From contig JAHJAP010000011.1 in NCBI GenBank assembly GCA_018813805.1, forward strand, positions 1 through 8,143: DNA of 8,143 bases. The letters are read 5' to 3'. The translations under genes were made by a program, and so were the position numbers. Every line of letters begins with the position of its first letter. The stretch's first letter is position 1. The stretch comes from Patescibacteria group bacterium (GTDB taxonomy: Bacteria; Patescibacteriota; Patescibacteriia; Patescibacteriales; GWC2-42-12). Of the stretch, positions 1-6,482 are shown piece after piece. The notes below the pieces were generated by a model, which searched no databases, was not told where the DNA came from, and saw only the letters and a program-made list of their open reading frames with translations.

Positions 1-972
1 TTGCCAAACCAAGCGAGAGACTAATCCAACTAAAGCAATATTTTTATTAATTGGCAGGCCTAATTGTTTTTGTAAAGTTAATTTGTTGTTTATTTTTTTT
101 CTTAAAGTTTTTAGTGAATATTTTTGATAAATTAAATTATCAGTAGTTGAATTAAAAAAATCAGTATCAATGCCGTTGATAATTCCATAAAGATCTTTTT
201 TTCTTTTTTTTAACACATTGTCTAACCCAGCGCCTTGGTAATGATTTAAAATTTCTTTAGCATAAGTAGGGCTTACTGTATTAATTAAATTAGAACCTAA
301 AATACCCTGTACCATAAAATTAACATCTCCATCTTGCGCATCAACTTTAATAATCGGCAAGTTTGGATTAATCTTTGTGTAACCAACAATATTGGGCTTA
401 GCAATTCCCTGGTTGGCTAAATTATGAATAGTATAAAGAGTTTTTGTATCAGCAAAAAAATTATTTTGCTTATTAAATGTTTTTATAAAATCAGCGACTA
501 AGGCAACGTGCCAATCATTAGCATGAATAATGGTTGGTTGAAATGATAATTTTTTTGTTATTTCTAAAGCAGCGCGGGTAAAAAAAGAAAATCTTTTTAA
601 GTCATCTGGTTTTCTGGTGTATTTATTGTTTAATATTGTTCGTTCGCCAATATATATTTCTTTAGAATTAAAAGAATTGTGTTTTATTAAATAAATAGGA
701 ATTTTTGTTTTAGGTAAATAAGTTTGCCAAACATTAATAACCTCGTTTTTATTGCTTATTGGTATTGATAAATTACTAATAATTTTTTTAACTAAATATT
801 TTCGCGTGTCAATCAGACCATAAAATGGCATACAGATTCTAATATCAACGCCTAGTTTAGCTAAAGCTATTGGCAAGGCGCCTGCCACATCTCCTAATCC
901 GCCAACTTTTGCCAAGGGCGAGACTTCAGCTGAAAGAAATAAAACTTTAATTGTGGGTTTATTAAAAATCAT
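1..972 (-). CDS. glgA: Glycogen/starch synthase, GT5 family (first paralogue; 3' end off the left edge)
   Basis: This is the N-terminal 324 residues of a GT5 glycogen synthase, which transfers glucose from a nucleotide sugar to the non-reducing end of an alpha-1,4-glucan in the cytoplasm. I translated it directly; the frame stays open to base 1. It starts MIFNKPTIKVLFLSAEVSP and carries the nucleotide-sugar loop AKVGGLGDV (residues 21-29; K22 is equivalent to E. coli GlgA K15). HANDWH follows at 150-155, TIHNLANQG at 181-189, NTVSPTYAKEI at 231-241 and YGIINGID at 262-269. The window ends inside SRLVWQ, the start of the family's SRL..QKG motif, so the whole C-terminal Rossmann half, including the catalytic EPCG region, is outside. 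The gene begins 22 bp after the upstream kinase stop, so it is probably co-transcribed. No Shine-Dalgarno sequence is visible. It is clearly diverged from the complete glgA at 4962-6434, so this is a paralogue pair and not a recent duplication. Whether the donor is ADP- or UDP-glucose cannot be told. Confidence 0.93.
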   Translation of the reverse strand, partial: MIFNKPTIKVLFLSAEVSPLAKVGGLGDVAGALPIALAKLGVDIRICMPFYGLIDTRKYLVKKIISNLSIPISNKNEVINVWQTYLPKTKIPIYLIKHNSFNSKEIYIGERTILNNKYTRKPDDLKRFSFFTRAALEITKKLSFQPTIIHANDWHVALVADFIKTFNKQNNFFADTKTLYTIHNLANQGIAKPNIVGYTKINPNLPIIKVDAQDGDVNFMVQGILGSNLINTVSPTYAKEILNHYQGAGLDNVLKKRKKDLYGIINGIDTDFFNSTTDNLIYQKYSLKTLRKKINNKLTLQKQLGLPINKNIALVGLVSRLVWQ

Positions 973-994
973 AACAATTGTTGATTATTTTTAA

Positions 995-1567
995 TTATTT
1001 TTCATCAATCCATTTTAATATTTGTTTAATTAAATTATTATCAGGTAATTTTTCTGTTTTTATAATTAAATATGGTAAATTAATTTTTTTAATTTCTTTT
1101 AAGTATTCTTCTTGTTGCCTAATATGCCAGCTTGGTTGTTGAAGAATTCGTTCATAATGAGGGTAAATTTTAATATGATCATTAATTCTATTCTCTATTG
1201 TTTTTTTATCTTCAGGCAAAGTTATTAAAATTATTTTAAAATCTAATTGTTGTAATTGTTTTTCAATATCTTGATAATCTATTTCTTTATGGCGATGTAA
1301 GCGATTATAAATAATGTCAGATAAATAAAATTTTTCTGCTAGTAAATTTTTATTTTTTAATTCAGTAAAAATTTTTAAATAAGATTTAATAATTAGTTGG
1401 CCATGTTTCGTGCCATAAACACCAACATCGCAATTAAACCAATGACAACCATCAAGAATAAAATGATTTTGGTTATAACGTTGTTCTAATAAATCATAGA
1501 CTTGAGACATTAGCCAGCTTTTACCAGCTAGCTCTGCGCCTTCAAAAATTAAATGATGTGGTTTCAT
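995..1567 (-). CDS. Small P-loop kinase, thymidylate/deoxynucleoside-kinase-like
   Basis: A 190-residue soluble protein with an N-terminal Walker A loop, FEGAELAGKSWLM: residues 10-17 fit GxxxxGKS, with K16 and S17 as phosphate/Mg ligands. A strand and FYLSDIIYNRL (80-90) sit where dTMP and deoxynucleoside kinases carry their DR(S/Y) substrate motif. A hydrophobic beta strand ending in a Pro-Glu (ILITLPED, 113-120) and ENRINDH (125-131) resemble the region before and in the LID of the thymidylate-kinase fold. I infer phosphoryl transfer from ATP to a nucleotide, nucleoside or other small molecule; the substrate is not identifiable. At 190 residues it is slightly shorter than typical Tmk (about 205-215) and lacks a clear DRY/DRS, so I do not name it tmk. 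Its start lies 4 bp after the PHP gene's stop and its stop 22 bp before glgA, giving tight operon packing. No Shine-Dalgarno sequence is seen. Confidence 0.72.
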   Translation of the reverse strand: MKPHHLIFEGAELAGKSWLMSQVYDLLEQRYNQNHFILDGCHWFNCDVGVYGTKHGQLIIKSYLKIFTELKNKNLLAEKFYLSDIIYNRLHRHKEIDYQDIEKQLQQLDFKIILITLPEDKKTIENRINDHIKIYPHYERILQQPSWHIRQQEEYLKEIKKINLPYLIIKTEKLPDNNLIKQILKWIDEK

Positions 1568-1571
1568 TGAA

Positions 1572-2435
1572 TTAATCGATTATTTTATTAATATTGGTTA
1601 AATATTTGGAATCAATTTTAAAATAATTATAGCAGCTAGTTAAAGCAACTTGCGCTAATTCCATGCAGTGAAAATCTGAACCGCCAGTCATAATTAATTT
1701 ATATTTTTGAGCTAAGAGTTGGACATGCATGGTTGTGCCAATAGTGTGATGAGGTGAAAGAACCTCTATGCCATCTATGCCTAATTTTTTAAGATTACTA
1801 ATAAAATTTGTATGCAATCGATTATATTTGCCGGGATGATTTAAAATTAGTTGCCCGTGGATTTTTGTTCTTAATTTTAAAATTTGATTTAATCCAATGT
1901 AACTTTCATTGATTTTAGCAAAAGCAGGATTTTTAAAAAATTTCATCATTATTTCTTCTTGATTAGGGGTTTTAGTTTTTAATGTTTTGGCAATAATTTT
2001 TTGATTAAATGGTATTTTGGCAACGCGATCAATAATGTGATTAAGTGGAATATAATGATTATAGTTATCTAAAAGTTGATTTTCATTTATTTGTAAACCA
2101 TGCTGTTTTAGTTTTATTAAGGCATTTCTCATTTGCGTGCGACGCCTAGCCTGACTGGTTCTTAAAAGAGCATGTAAATCAGGATGGTGTTGATTAAAAT
2201 TGTACCACAGAAGATTGAATTTTTTGTGGTTTAATTTAACATAAAGCTCTAAGCCGTTAATTGTTTTAATTTTTTTCTTTTTGCAAGCTAATTTAAATTC
2301 TTCAAGACCACCGATTGTGTTATGATCTGTTAAGGCAGCTATTTTAATATTATGAGTTGATAAAAAATTAGCTAATTGACTTGGTGTCAAATAGCCATCA
2401 GAGTAAACCGAATGAATTTGTAAATCAATTAGCAT
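1572..2435 (-). CDS. PHP-domain metal-dependent phosphoesterase
   Basis: A 287-residue polymerase-and-histidinol-phosphatase (PHP) fold protein of the stand-alone phosphoesterase type (YciV/RNase AM-like group). Motif I is DLQIHSVYSDGYLTP (residues 4-18), with H8 and D13. Motif II is LTDHNT (35-40), with D37/H38. E63 lies in GLELYV, H200 in LNHPGKY, E224 in GIEVLSPHH, and the final ligands are in GGSDFH (D254, H256). These correspond to the usual multi-metal site, except that the first His of the canonical DLHxH is Gln (Q6). Known relatives hydrolyse phosphomonoesters such as 3',5'-bisphosphonucleosides or trim RNA 5' ends; the substrate here is unknown. An insertion at about residues 80-190, rich in Lys/His/Asn, sits between motifs as in other members. 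It starts at an ATG with no Shine-Dalgarno sequence. The next gene follows after only 4 bp, so the two are likely translated together. Upstream lie about 65 bp of AT-rich DNA and the short palindrome at 2501-2533. Confidence 0.85.
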   Translation of the reverse strand: MLIDLQIHSVYSDGYLTPSQLANFLSTHNIKIAALTDHNTIGGLEEFKLACKKKKIKTINGLELYVKLNHKKFNLLWYNFNQHHPDLHALLRTSQARRRTQMRNALIKLKQHGLQINENQLLDNYNHYIPLNHIIDRVAKIPFNQKIIAKTLKTKTPNQEEIMMKFFKNPAFAKINESYIGLNQILKLRTKIHGQLILNHPGKYNRLHTNFISNLKKLGIDGIEVLSPHHTIGTTMHVQLLAQKYKLIMTGGSDFHCMELAQVALTSCYNYFKIDSKYLTNINKIID

Positions 2436-2500
2436 AGAGTTGAATTAAAAGTTATTACTAAATATGTGTATTTTTTTAAATTTGAAAATTTAAGTTGAAT

Positions 2501-2533
2501 GGGTCGCCGAATATGGTATTCGGCGACAGACCC
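2501..2533. repeat. Palindromic repeat A, shortened copy (33 bp)
   Basis: The right arm GTATTCGGCGACAGACCC is identical to the right arm of the 37-bp palindrome at 6483-6519. The left arm reads GGGTCGCCGAATAT: it lacks 4 bp relative to GGGTCTGTCGCCGAATAC and has a C-to-T change at its last base. The missing bases lie between two GTC triplets, as expected from slippage. The element sits in the 125-bp gap between the phosphotransferase stop and the PHP start. It is bordered on both sides by TGAAT (2496-2500 and 2534-2538), a possible 5-bp target-site duplication. As RNA it would still form a strong GC-rich hairpin, with a bulge. No U-tract follows directly on either strand, so it is not a clear intrinsic terminator. 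Confidence 0.85.
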
Positions 2534-2560
2534 TGAATATAGCGTTTTTGATATAGCTAC

Positions 2561-3592
2561 TTAAATATTAACACGTAATTTTAGATTTTGACAAATTTGA
2601 ACCAACAAACCATGAGCGCGTTTTGGCTCAGGCTGAGCTTTTAACAAAAAAAATGTGGCAGTTCTTAAAGCTGTCCAGTTGTAATAGTTGTCTATTCTGT
2701 TTTGTAAATTTGAATCTAATTCTTTTTTGGTAATGTTAAAATAAGTTGTTAAAAAAAGTTGTTGGATTTTTTTAGTATAAATTGGATCATTAATTTTTCG
2801 TAATGTCATAAATTCTAATTGTTGCAAAAAAGCGCCTAAGTCGCGAGCAAAATCAGTTAAACAAAAATCAACAAAATCAATAAAGGCAATGTTATTTGGT
2901 CCAGTATTAATGATATTTTCAGGATGAGCATCGCCATGAATTAACCAACGTTTTTTATTGTTGTTTAAAAAATTTTTTTCTTGGTTGTTGATAATTTCGT
3001 AAATTTGGCAGCAAACTTCATAATAATAAGGGTAAGAAACTAATATACTCTTTAAAAAATGAATTTTACCAGGAGTAACAGTTTCAATTCTGTTGTTTGT
3101 TGTATTAAAATTTTTAATGTTTTGAGTTGGTAGTTGATGTAATTTAGCAAGCCAAGCAGCTGTTTTGATGATAAGCGCTTCAATTTCAACAAAATTCTTT
3201 TGTCGAATATAGTGATAAAAATTTTTTCCAATAACTCCTTCATAAAAAAATGCATTAAAATAAGTTGAATAAAAAAGCGGGCGAGGTATGTTTAAATTTT
3301 TTTTACTAAAATTATTTTGCCAAAGAAGCATTGAAGCTTCGTAAGAGTTTAAACGCGATTCATTGCTATGGGCAGTACAGTAAATAAAAACAATTTTATC
3401 TTCTTGTTTGTTAGTTGCAAAAGTGACTTGAAATTTAAATATAATATGATAAGTTGTTTCCCAGATGTGATTTTTGATAGTTGAAATTTTAATTTGTTTA
3501 ATGTCAAAAAACTCAGGATACTGAGGTAAAATTTCTTTTTTAAATAAAGCAATAACAAACTTTTCATTTAATAAATTATAGATTTTATTCAT
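2561..3592 (-). CDS. APH/choline-kinase-family phosphotransferase
   Basis: A 343-residue protein of the aminoglycoside phosphotransferase/choline kinase fold, related to eukaryotic-type kinases. Members phosphorylate small hydroxylated substrates such as sugars, choline, homoserine or aminoglycosides. The catalytic loop LIHGDAHPENII holds D221 and N226, and AFIDFVDFCLTDFARDLGAF holds the metal-binding D239 plus the downstream DLG. The hinge region is FFYEGVIG, and the alpha-C Glu probably lies in NSYEASML. The usual ATP-anchoring Lys on strand beta-3 is not obvious: KIVFIYCTAHS occupies its place. I chose the ATG at 3592. A longer reading from TTG at 3619 exists, but its first residues (ATDH) are encoded by the end of the neighbouring repeat element, so that start is probably spurious. 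No Shine-Dalgarno sequence precedes either start. The gene is bracketed by two copies of the same repeat family and could have moved as a unit. In a glucan cluster a maltokinase-like or other sugar-kinase role is possible, but that is inference. Confidence 0.78.
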   Translation of the reverse strand: MNKIYNLLNEKFVIALFKKEILPQYPEFFDIKQIKISTIKNHIWETTYHIIFKFQVTFATNKQEDKIVFIYCTAHSNESRLNSYEASMLLWQNNFSKKNLNIPRPLFYSTYFNAFFYEGVIGKNFYHYIRQKNFVEIEALIIKTAAWLAKLHQLPTQNIKNFNTTNNRIETVTPGKIHFLKSILVSYPYYYEVCCQIYEIINNQEKNFLNNNKKRWLIHGDAHPENIINTGPNNIAFIDFVDFCLTDFARDLGAFLQQLEFMTLRKINDPIYTKKIQQLFLTTYFNITKKELDSNLQNRIDNYYNWTALRTATFFLLKAQPEPKRAHGLLVQICQNLKLRVNI

Positions 3593-3606
3593 AAAATTAT
3601 TTATAT

Positions 3607-3766
3607 GGTCTGTCGCCAAATACCGGATTCAGCCTAAAATTTCAAATTTCTGTAAATTTTTTCAAAAACTTTTTTGCCAATATATCCATATTTCCTCAAA
3701 AGTTTTAAAAAAAATTTCCTAAAAATTTATAATTTTATGCCTGAAAGAGCATTTGGCGACAGACCC
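3607..3766. mobile_element. Palindromic MITE-like element B (about 160 bp)
   Basis: The ends GGTCTGTCGCCAAATA (from 3607) and ATTTGGCGACAGACCC (to 3766) are inverted copies of each other and match the ends of the elements at 2501 and 6483, apart from G-to-A in the GAATAC part. The interior is also an imperfect inverted repeat. Reading inward, both halves run through TAAAATT, AAATTT, AAATTTTTT and AAAACTTTT in the same order, with a non-palindromic centre near 3677-3697. The whole unit could therefore fold into one hairpin with arms of about 70 nt. Each end alone can also form a small hairpin like those of A and C. No transposase is encoded; the only internal reading frame is a 15-codon minus-strand ATG...TGA frame of no recognisable identity. 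It ends 1 bp from the GH57 stop codon and begins 14 bp upstream of the phosphotransferase ATG. I see no convincing target-site duplication. A non-autonomous mobile element or REP/BIME-like repeat is inferred. Confidence 0.72.
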
Positions 3767-3767
3767 T

Positions 3768-4928
3768 TTACCAATAATAATGCCAATGCTTTTGCCAAAT
3801 TAGGCGTTTAATTTTAATATATAATTTTTCTGCTTGAATTTTTATTTGTTTTGTTTTTGGATTAGCCAAAGCGCGAATACTACGAATTAATTCATTAACG
3901 CCTTTTTCAATCTCGTCAGGATTCCAAGAAATTGAACTAAATAATTTAAAATCATGCGCGCTTGCCCACCAAAAAGTGCAACTAGCCAACCCTTTATCTA
4001 AGTGTTGTCTTGACCAAAAAAAATTTTGATCTGTTTGATATTTATTATTAACAGTTATGGCCAAATTAGCTAACTGCCATAAGTTTGTTTGAATATTATT
4101 TTTTTGATCAAACCAAAGATGATAGGGTAAGTTCTTTTTTAATTTTTTTTCTGTTGATTCCCATGAAGAATTAACCAAAGAAATTGTTTGTTTATTTTTT
4201 AAATTAGATAGATATTTACTAATTGTTATGGTAGTAATTTCTGGGCGTTTTAGCAATTTTTCAAATTTAGCGGTAAAATCAGTATGTCTTAAGCCATAAA
4301 GCTCAGCATCAGTTCCAGTGATAATTAATTTGTCTTGTTGTTCTTCAATTAATTTAAAAATTGTTGTTGGCACATAATCTTTGGAAAATATTCGTTCACG
4401 AAAAATAATTTTTAAATTAGATTTTTTATCAAGATATAAAACTGATGAATCTGTTTTATTTAATTTGCCAGTTAAACTTATTTCATCAAGAATTAGCCAT
4501 TGATAATTAAATTTTTTAACTATTTTAGCAGTATGAGGACCATATGCTGCTTCAGGAATAAAAAAACCTTCTGGTTTAAAATTAATGCCAAAATATTTTT
4601 TAAGTATTTGTTCATTAATTTTAATTTGCCTATCAATTTCTTTATTAGGCAGAAATTCTAATATTGGATGAAAAGCGGCTGATCCAGTTAATTCAATTTG
4701 TTTTTTGGTTATTAAATAATTAATGTCTTTGATTAAATCATAATAACCCAAATCAGCTAATTTATTTAGCAAGCAACCAGTAATATTTATAGTAAATACT
4801 ATTGAAGGATTGCGTTTTAAAGCGCTGATTATTCTTTTATAACTTTTTTCAGCTGCTTCAATAACAGTTTCATTGTTAGCAGTCGGCGGCTGATAAAAAT
4901 GGAGAAAATTTATCCAAGTTATTTTCAT
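3768..4928 (-). CDS. Glycoside hydrolase family 57 protein (alpha-amylase/glucanotransferase type)
   Basis: A 386-residue GH57 protein with the family's five conserved regions in order. HFYQP (10-14) stands for the HQP motif, GSAAFHPIL (82-90) is region 2, and GFFIPEAAY (121-129) places the nucleophile at E126. GTDAELYGLRH (205-215) places the acid/base at D207, and CTFWWASA (317-324) is region 5. The E126/D207 pair matches the E123/D214 arrangement of Thermococcus litoralis 4-alpha-glucanotransferase. Family members hydrolyse, disproportionate or branch alpha-1,4-glucans by a retaining mechanism; which of these applies here is not decidable. The length covers the catalytic barrel and a helical region only, well short of the roughly 520 residues or more of GH57 branching enzymes, so hydrolase or transferase activity on short glucans is slightly favoured. 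No signal peptide is visible, so it is probably cytoplasmic. It follows glgA by 33 bp, fitting a glucan synthesis/remodelling unit. The C-terminus (KHWHYYW) is unusually aromatic. Confidence 0.87.
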   Translation of the reverse strand: MKITWINFLHFYQPPTANNETVIEAAEKSYKRIISALKRNPSIVFTINITGCLLNKLADLGYYDLIKDINYLITKKQIELTGSAAFHPILEFLPNKEIDRQIKINEQILKKYFGINFKPEGFFIPEAAYGPHTAKIVKKFNYQWLILDEISLTGKLNKTDSSVLYLDKKSNLKIIFRERIFSKDYVPTTIFKLIEEQQDKLIITGTDAELYGLRHTDFTAKFEKLLKRPEITTITISKYLSNLKNKQTISLVNSSWESTEKKLKKNLPYHLWFDQKNNIQTNLWQLANLAITVNNKYQTDQNFFWSRQHLDKGLASCTFWWASAHDFKLFSSISWNPDEIEKGVNELIRSIRALANPKTKQIKIQAEKLYIKIKRLIWQKHWHYYW

Positions 4929-4961
4929 AAAATTATTTGAGAATATTTTTTATGCTTTAGA

Positions 4962-6434
4962 TTATTTTATAATATTTTTTAAAGCATAGCGATATAGCGC
5001 AATATATTTTTGAGCAGGAATTTCCCAGCTAGAAGATTTTTTCATCGCTCTAATCATTAAATTTCTCCAAATATATTTATGTTGATAATTTTCTAAAGCT
5101 CTAATAATAGTAGCAAACAAAGAATATTTGTCAAAACTAGAAAAACTAAAGCCATCGCCACTATTAGTTTTAGGAATAAAATTAGTTACTGTATCATAAA
5201 GCCCGCCAACATGATGAACTATCGGAATACAACCATAGCGCATTGCAATTAATTGGTTAATTCCACAAGGCTCGTGGTGCGAGGGCAGGAGAAAAATATC
5301 CGCGCCAGCATAAATTAAAGTTTCTAGATTTTGATTTTCAATAAAAGATAGCCAAACTATTTTTTTAGAATGTTTTTTTATTTGTTTTTTAAGTTTAGTA
5401 ATATATTGTTTATCTCCATCTCCCAAAAATATAATTTGTAAATTTAATCGAACGAGCTGTTCTAATATTTCTAAAATTAATTCTATGCCCTTTTGAAAAG
5501 TAACTCTTGAGGTTAAAGCAATAATGGGGATGTCTTGATTTATTGGCAATCCAACTTTTTTTTGCAAGTGTTCTTTGTTTAATTTTTTTCTATGAATTTT
5601 TTGGTAATTATAGTTTTTATATAAACCAGGATCATTTAATGGATTAAAAGTTTTGTAATCAATCCCATTAATAATGCCAAAAAGTTTTTTTTGACGGTTG
5701 TTTAAAATATGATGCAAGTCATAACCGAATTTTTTAGTTAAGACTTCTTGGCGATATTGTTCGCTAACTGTATTAATAATATCAGCTGACAAGATAGCGC
5801 GTTTAGCAAAATTAAGATTTTCAATGGCAGGGTTATCAATAGAAGGAATGCGAGTGTGGCCATAATCTTTTTGGGACGTTGGTATTTCCCACCAATTATG
5901 ACCAAATTGAAAAGCTAAATTGTGAATAGTAAAAATGGTTTTAATTTTGTGTAAAGTTTTAGAGTAGCGAAAGGCAGTTTTTAAATAATAAGGAATTAAT
6001 CCGGCGTGCCAATCATGGCAATGAATAATATCGGCCTTGAATTTAAGTAAAGAAATTAATTTTAAGGCAGCTATATCAAAAATTAAAAAGCGAACATTTT
6101 CATGGGTTGAACCATAAATATTTTTTTTAACAGAGAAATATTTTTTATTTTCAATAAAATAAATTGGTAAATCATTTGTTAAATATCCTTGCCAGTAATT
6201 AATATAAACAATATCTTTTAAATTTAAATAAACTTTAATATTTTCAAAAATTAGTTTTAAATTATTTTGTTTAACATCAATGATTTTTCCGTAAAGTGGA
6301 GTAATTACCACAATTTCATGACCTAGTTTTTTAATGGCTTTTGGAAGGCTGTGGCAAACATCGCCTAGCCCTCCAGTTTTGGAAAACGGAGCGACTTCAG
6401 CGGAAATAGAAACTATTTTTAATTTTTTGACCAT
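4962..6434 (-). CDS. glgA: Glycogen/starch synthase, GT5 family (complete)
   Basis: A full-length 490-residue GlgA, the usual family size (about 475-500), adding glucose from a nucleotide sugar to growing alpha-1,4-glucan. The N-terminal Rossmann domain has FSKTGGLGDV (17-26, K19 for the donor phosphate), HCHDWHAGL (138-146), FTIHNLAFQ (168-176), NTVSEQYRQEV (221-231) and FGIINGID (252-259). The C-terminal domain has TSRVTFQKG (308-316, with R310 and K315 equivalent to E. coli R300/K305) and FLGDGD (336-341). It continues through PSHHEPCGINQLIAM (384-398, catalytic E388) and PIVHHVGGLYDTV (404-416). All key residues are present, so it should be active. It begins at an ATG with no Shine-Dalgarno sequence, 92 bp after the ruvC stop, with palindrome C in that gap. 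It is followed closely by the GH57 gene. A second, divergent glgA occurs at 1-972. Confidence 0.96.
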   Translation of the reverse strand: MVKKLKIVSISAEVAPFSKTGGLGDVCHSLPKAIKKLGHEIVVITPLYGKIIDVKQNNLKLIFENIKVYLNLKDIVYINYWQGYLTNDLPIYFIENKKYFSVKKNIYGSTHENVRFLIFDIAALKLISLLKFKADIIHCHDWHAGLIPYYLKTAFRYSKTLHKIKTIFTIHNLAFQFGHNWWEIPTSQKDYGHTRIPSIDNPAIENLNFAKRAILSADIINTVSEQYRQEVLTKKFGYDLHHILNNRQKKLFGIINGIDYKTFNPLNDPGLYKNYNYQKIHRKKLNKEHLQKKVGLPINQDIPIIALTSRVTFQKGIELILEILEQLVRLNLQIIFLGDGDKQYITKLKKQIKKHSKKIVWLSFIENQNLETLIYAGADIFLLPSHHEPCGINQLIAMRYGCIPIVHHVGGLYDTVTNFIPKTNSGDGFSFSSFDKYSLFATIIRALENYQHKYIWRNLMIRAMKKSSSWEIPAQKYIALYRYALKNIIK

Positions 6435-6482
6435 AAGTATAAATTATGAATAATGAATATAAAAAATTTTAAATTCTAGAAA

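Noticed and set aside
3052..3255. Open frame of 67 codons overlapping the phosphotransferase
   Set aside because: It lies wholly within the phosphotransferase coding region in another frame, is Leu/Ile/Lys-rich low-complexity, and has no recognisable motif.
3349..3567. Open frame of 72 codons overlapping the phosphotransferase
   Set aside because: It is an out-of-frame shadow of the phosphotransferase gene, whose HGDxxxxN and IDF motifs establish the true frame.
3661..3712. 15-codon minus-strand ATG frame inside element B, considered as a transposase remnant or small peptide
   Set aside because: Too short, no similarity I recognise, and contained in a palindromic AT-rich element where such frames arise by chance.
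4951..4988. 9-bp inverted repeat TATGCTTTA/TAAAGCATA around the glgA stop codon, possible terminator
   Set aside because: The stem is A/T-rich with a loop of about 20 nt, is followed by an A-run on the minus strand, and the GH57 gene continues 33 bp downstream on the same strand. Chance is likely.
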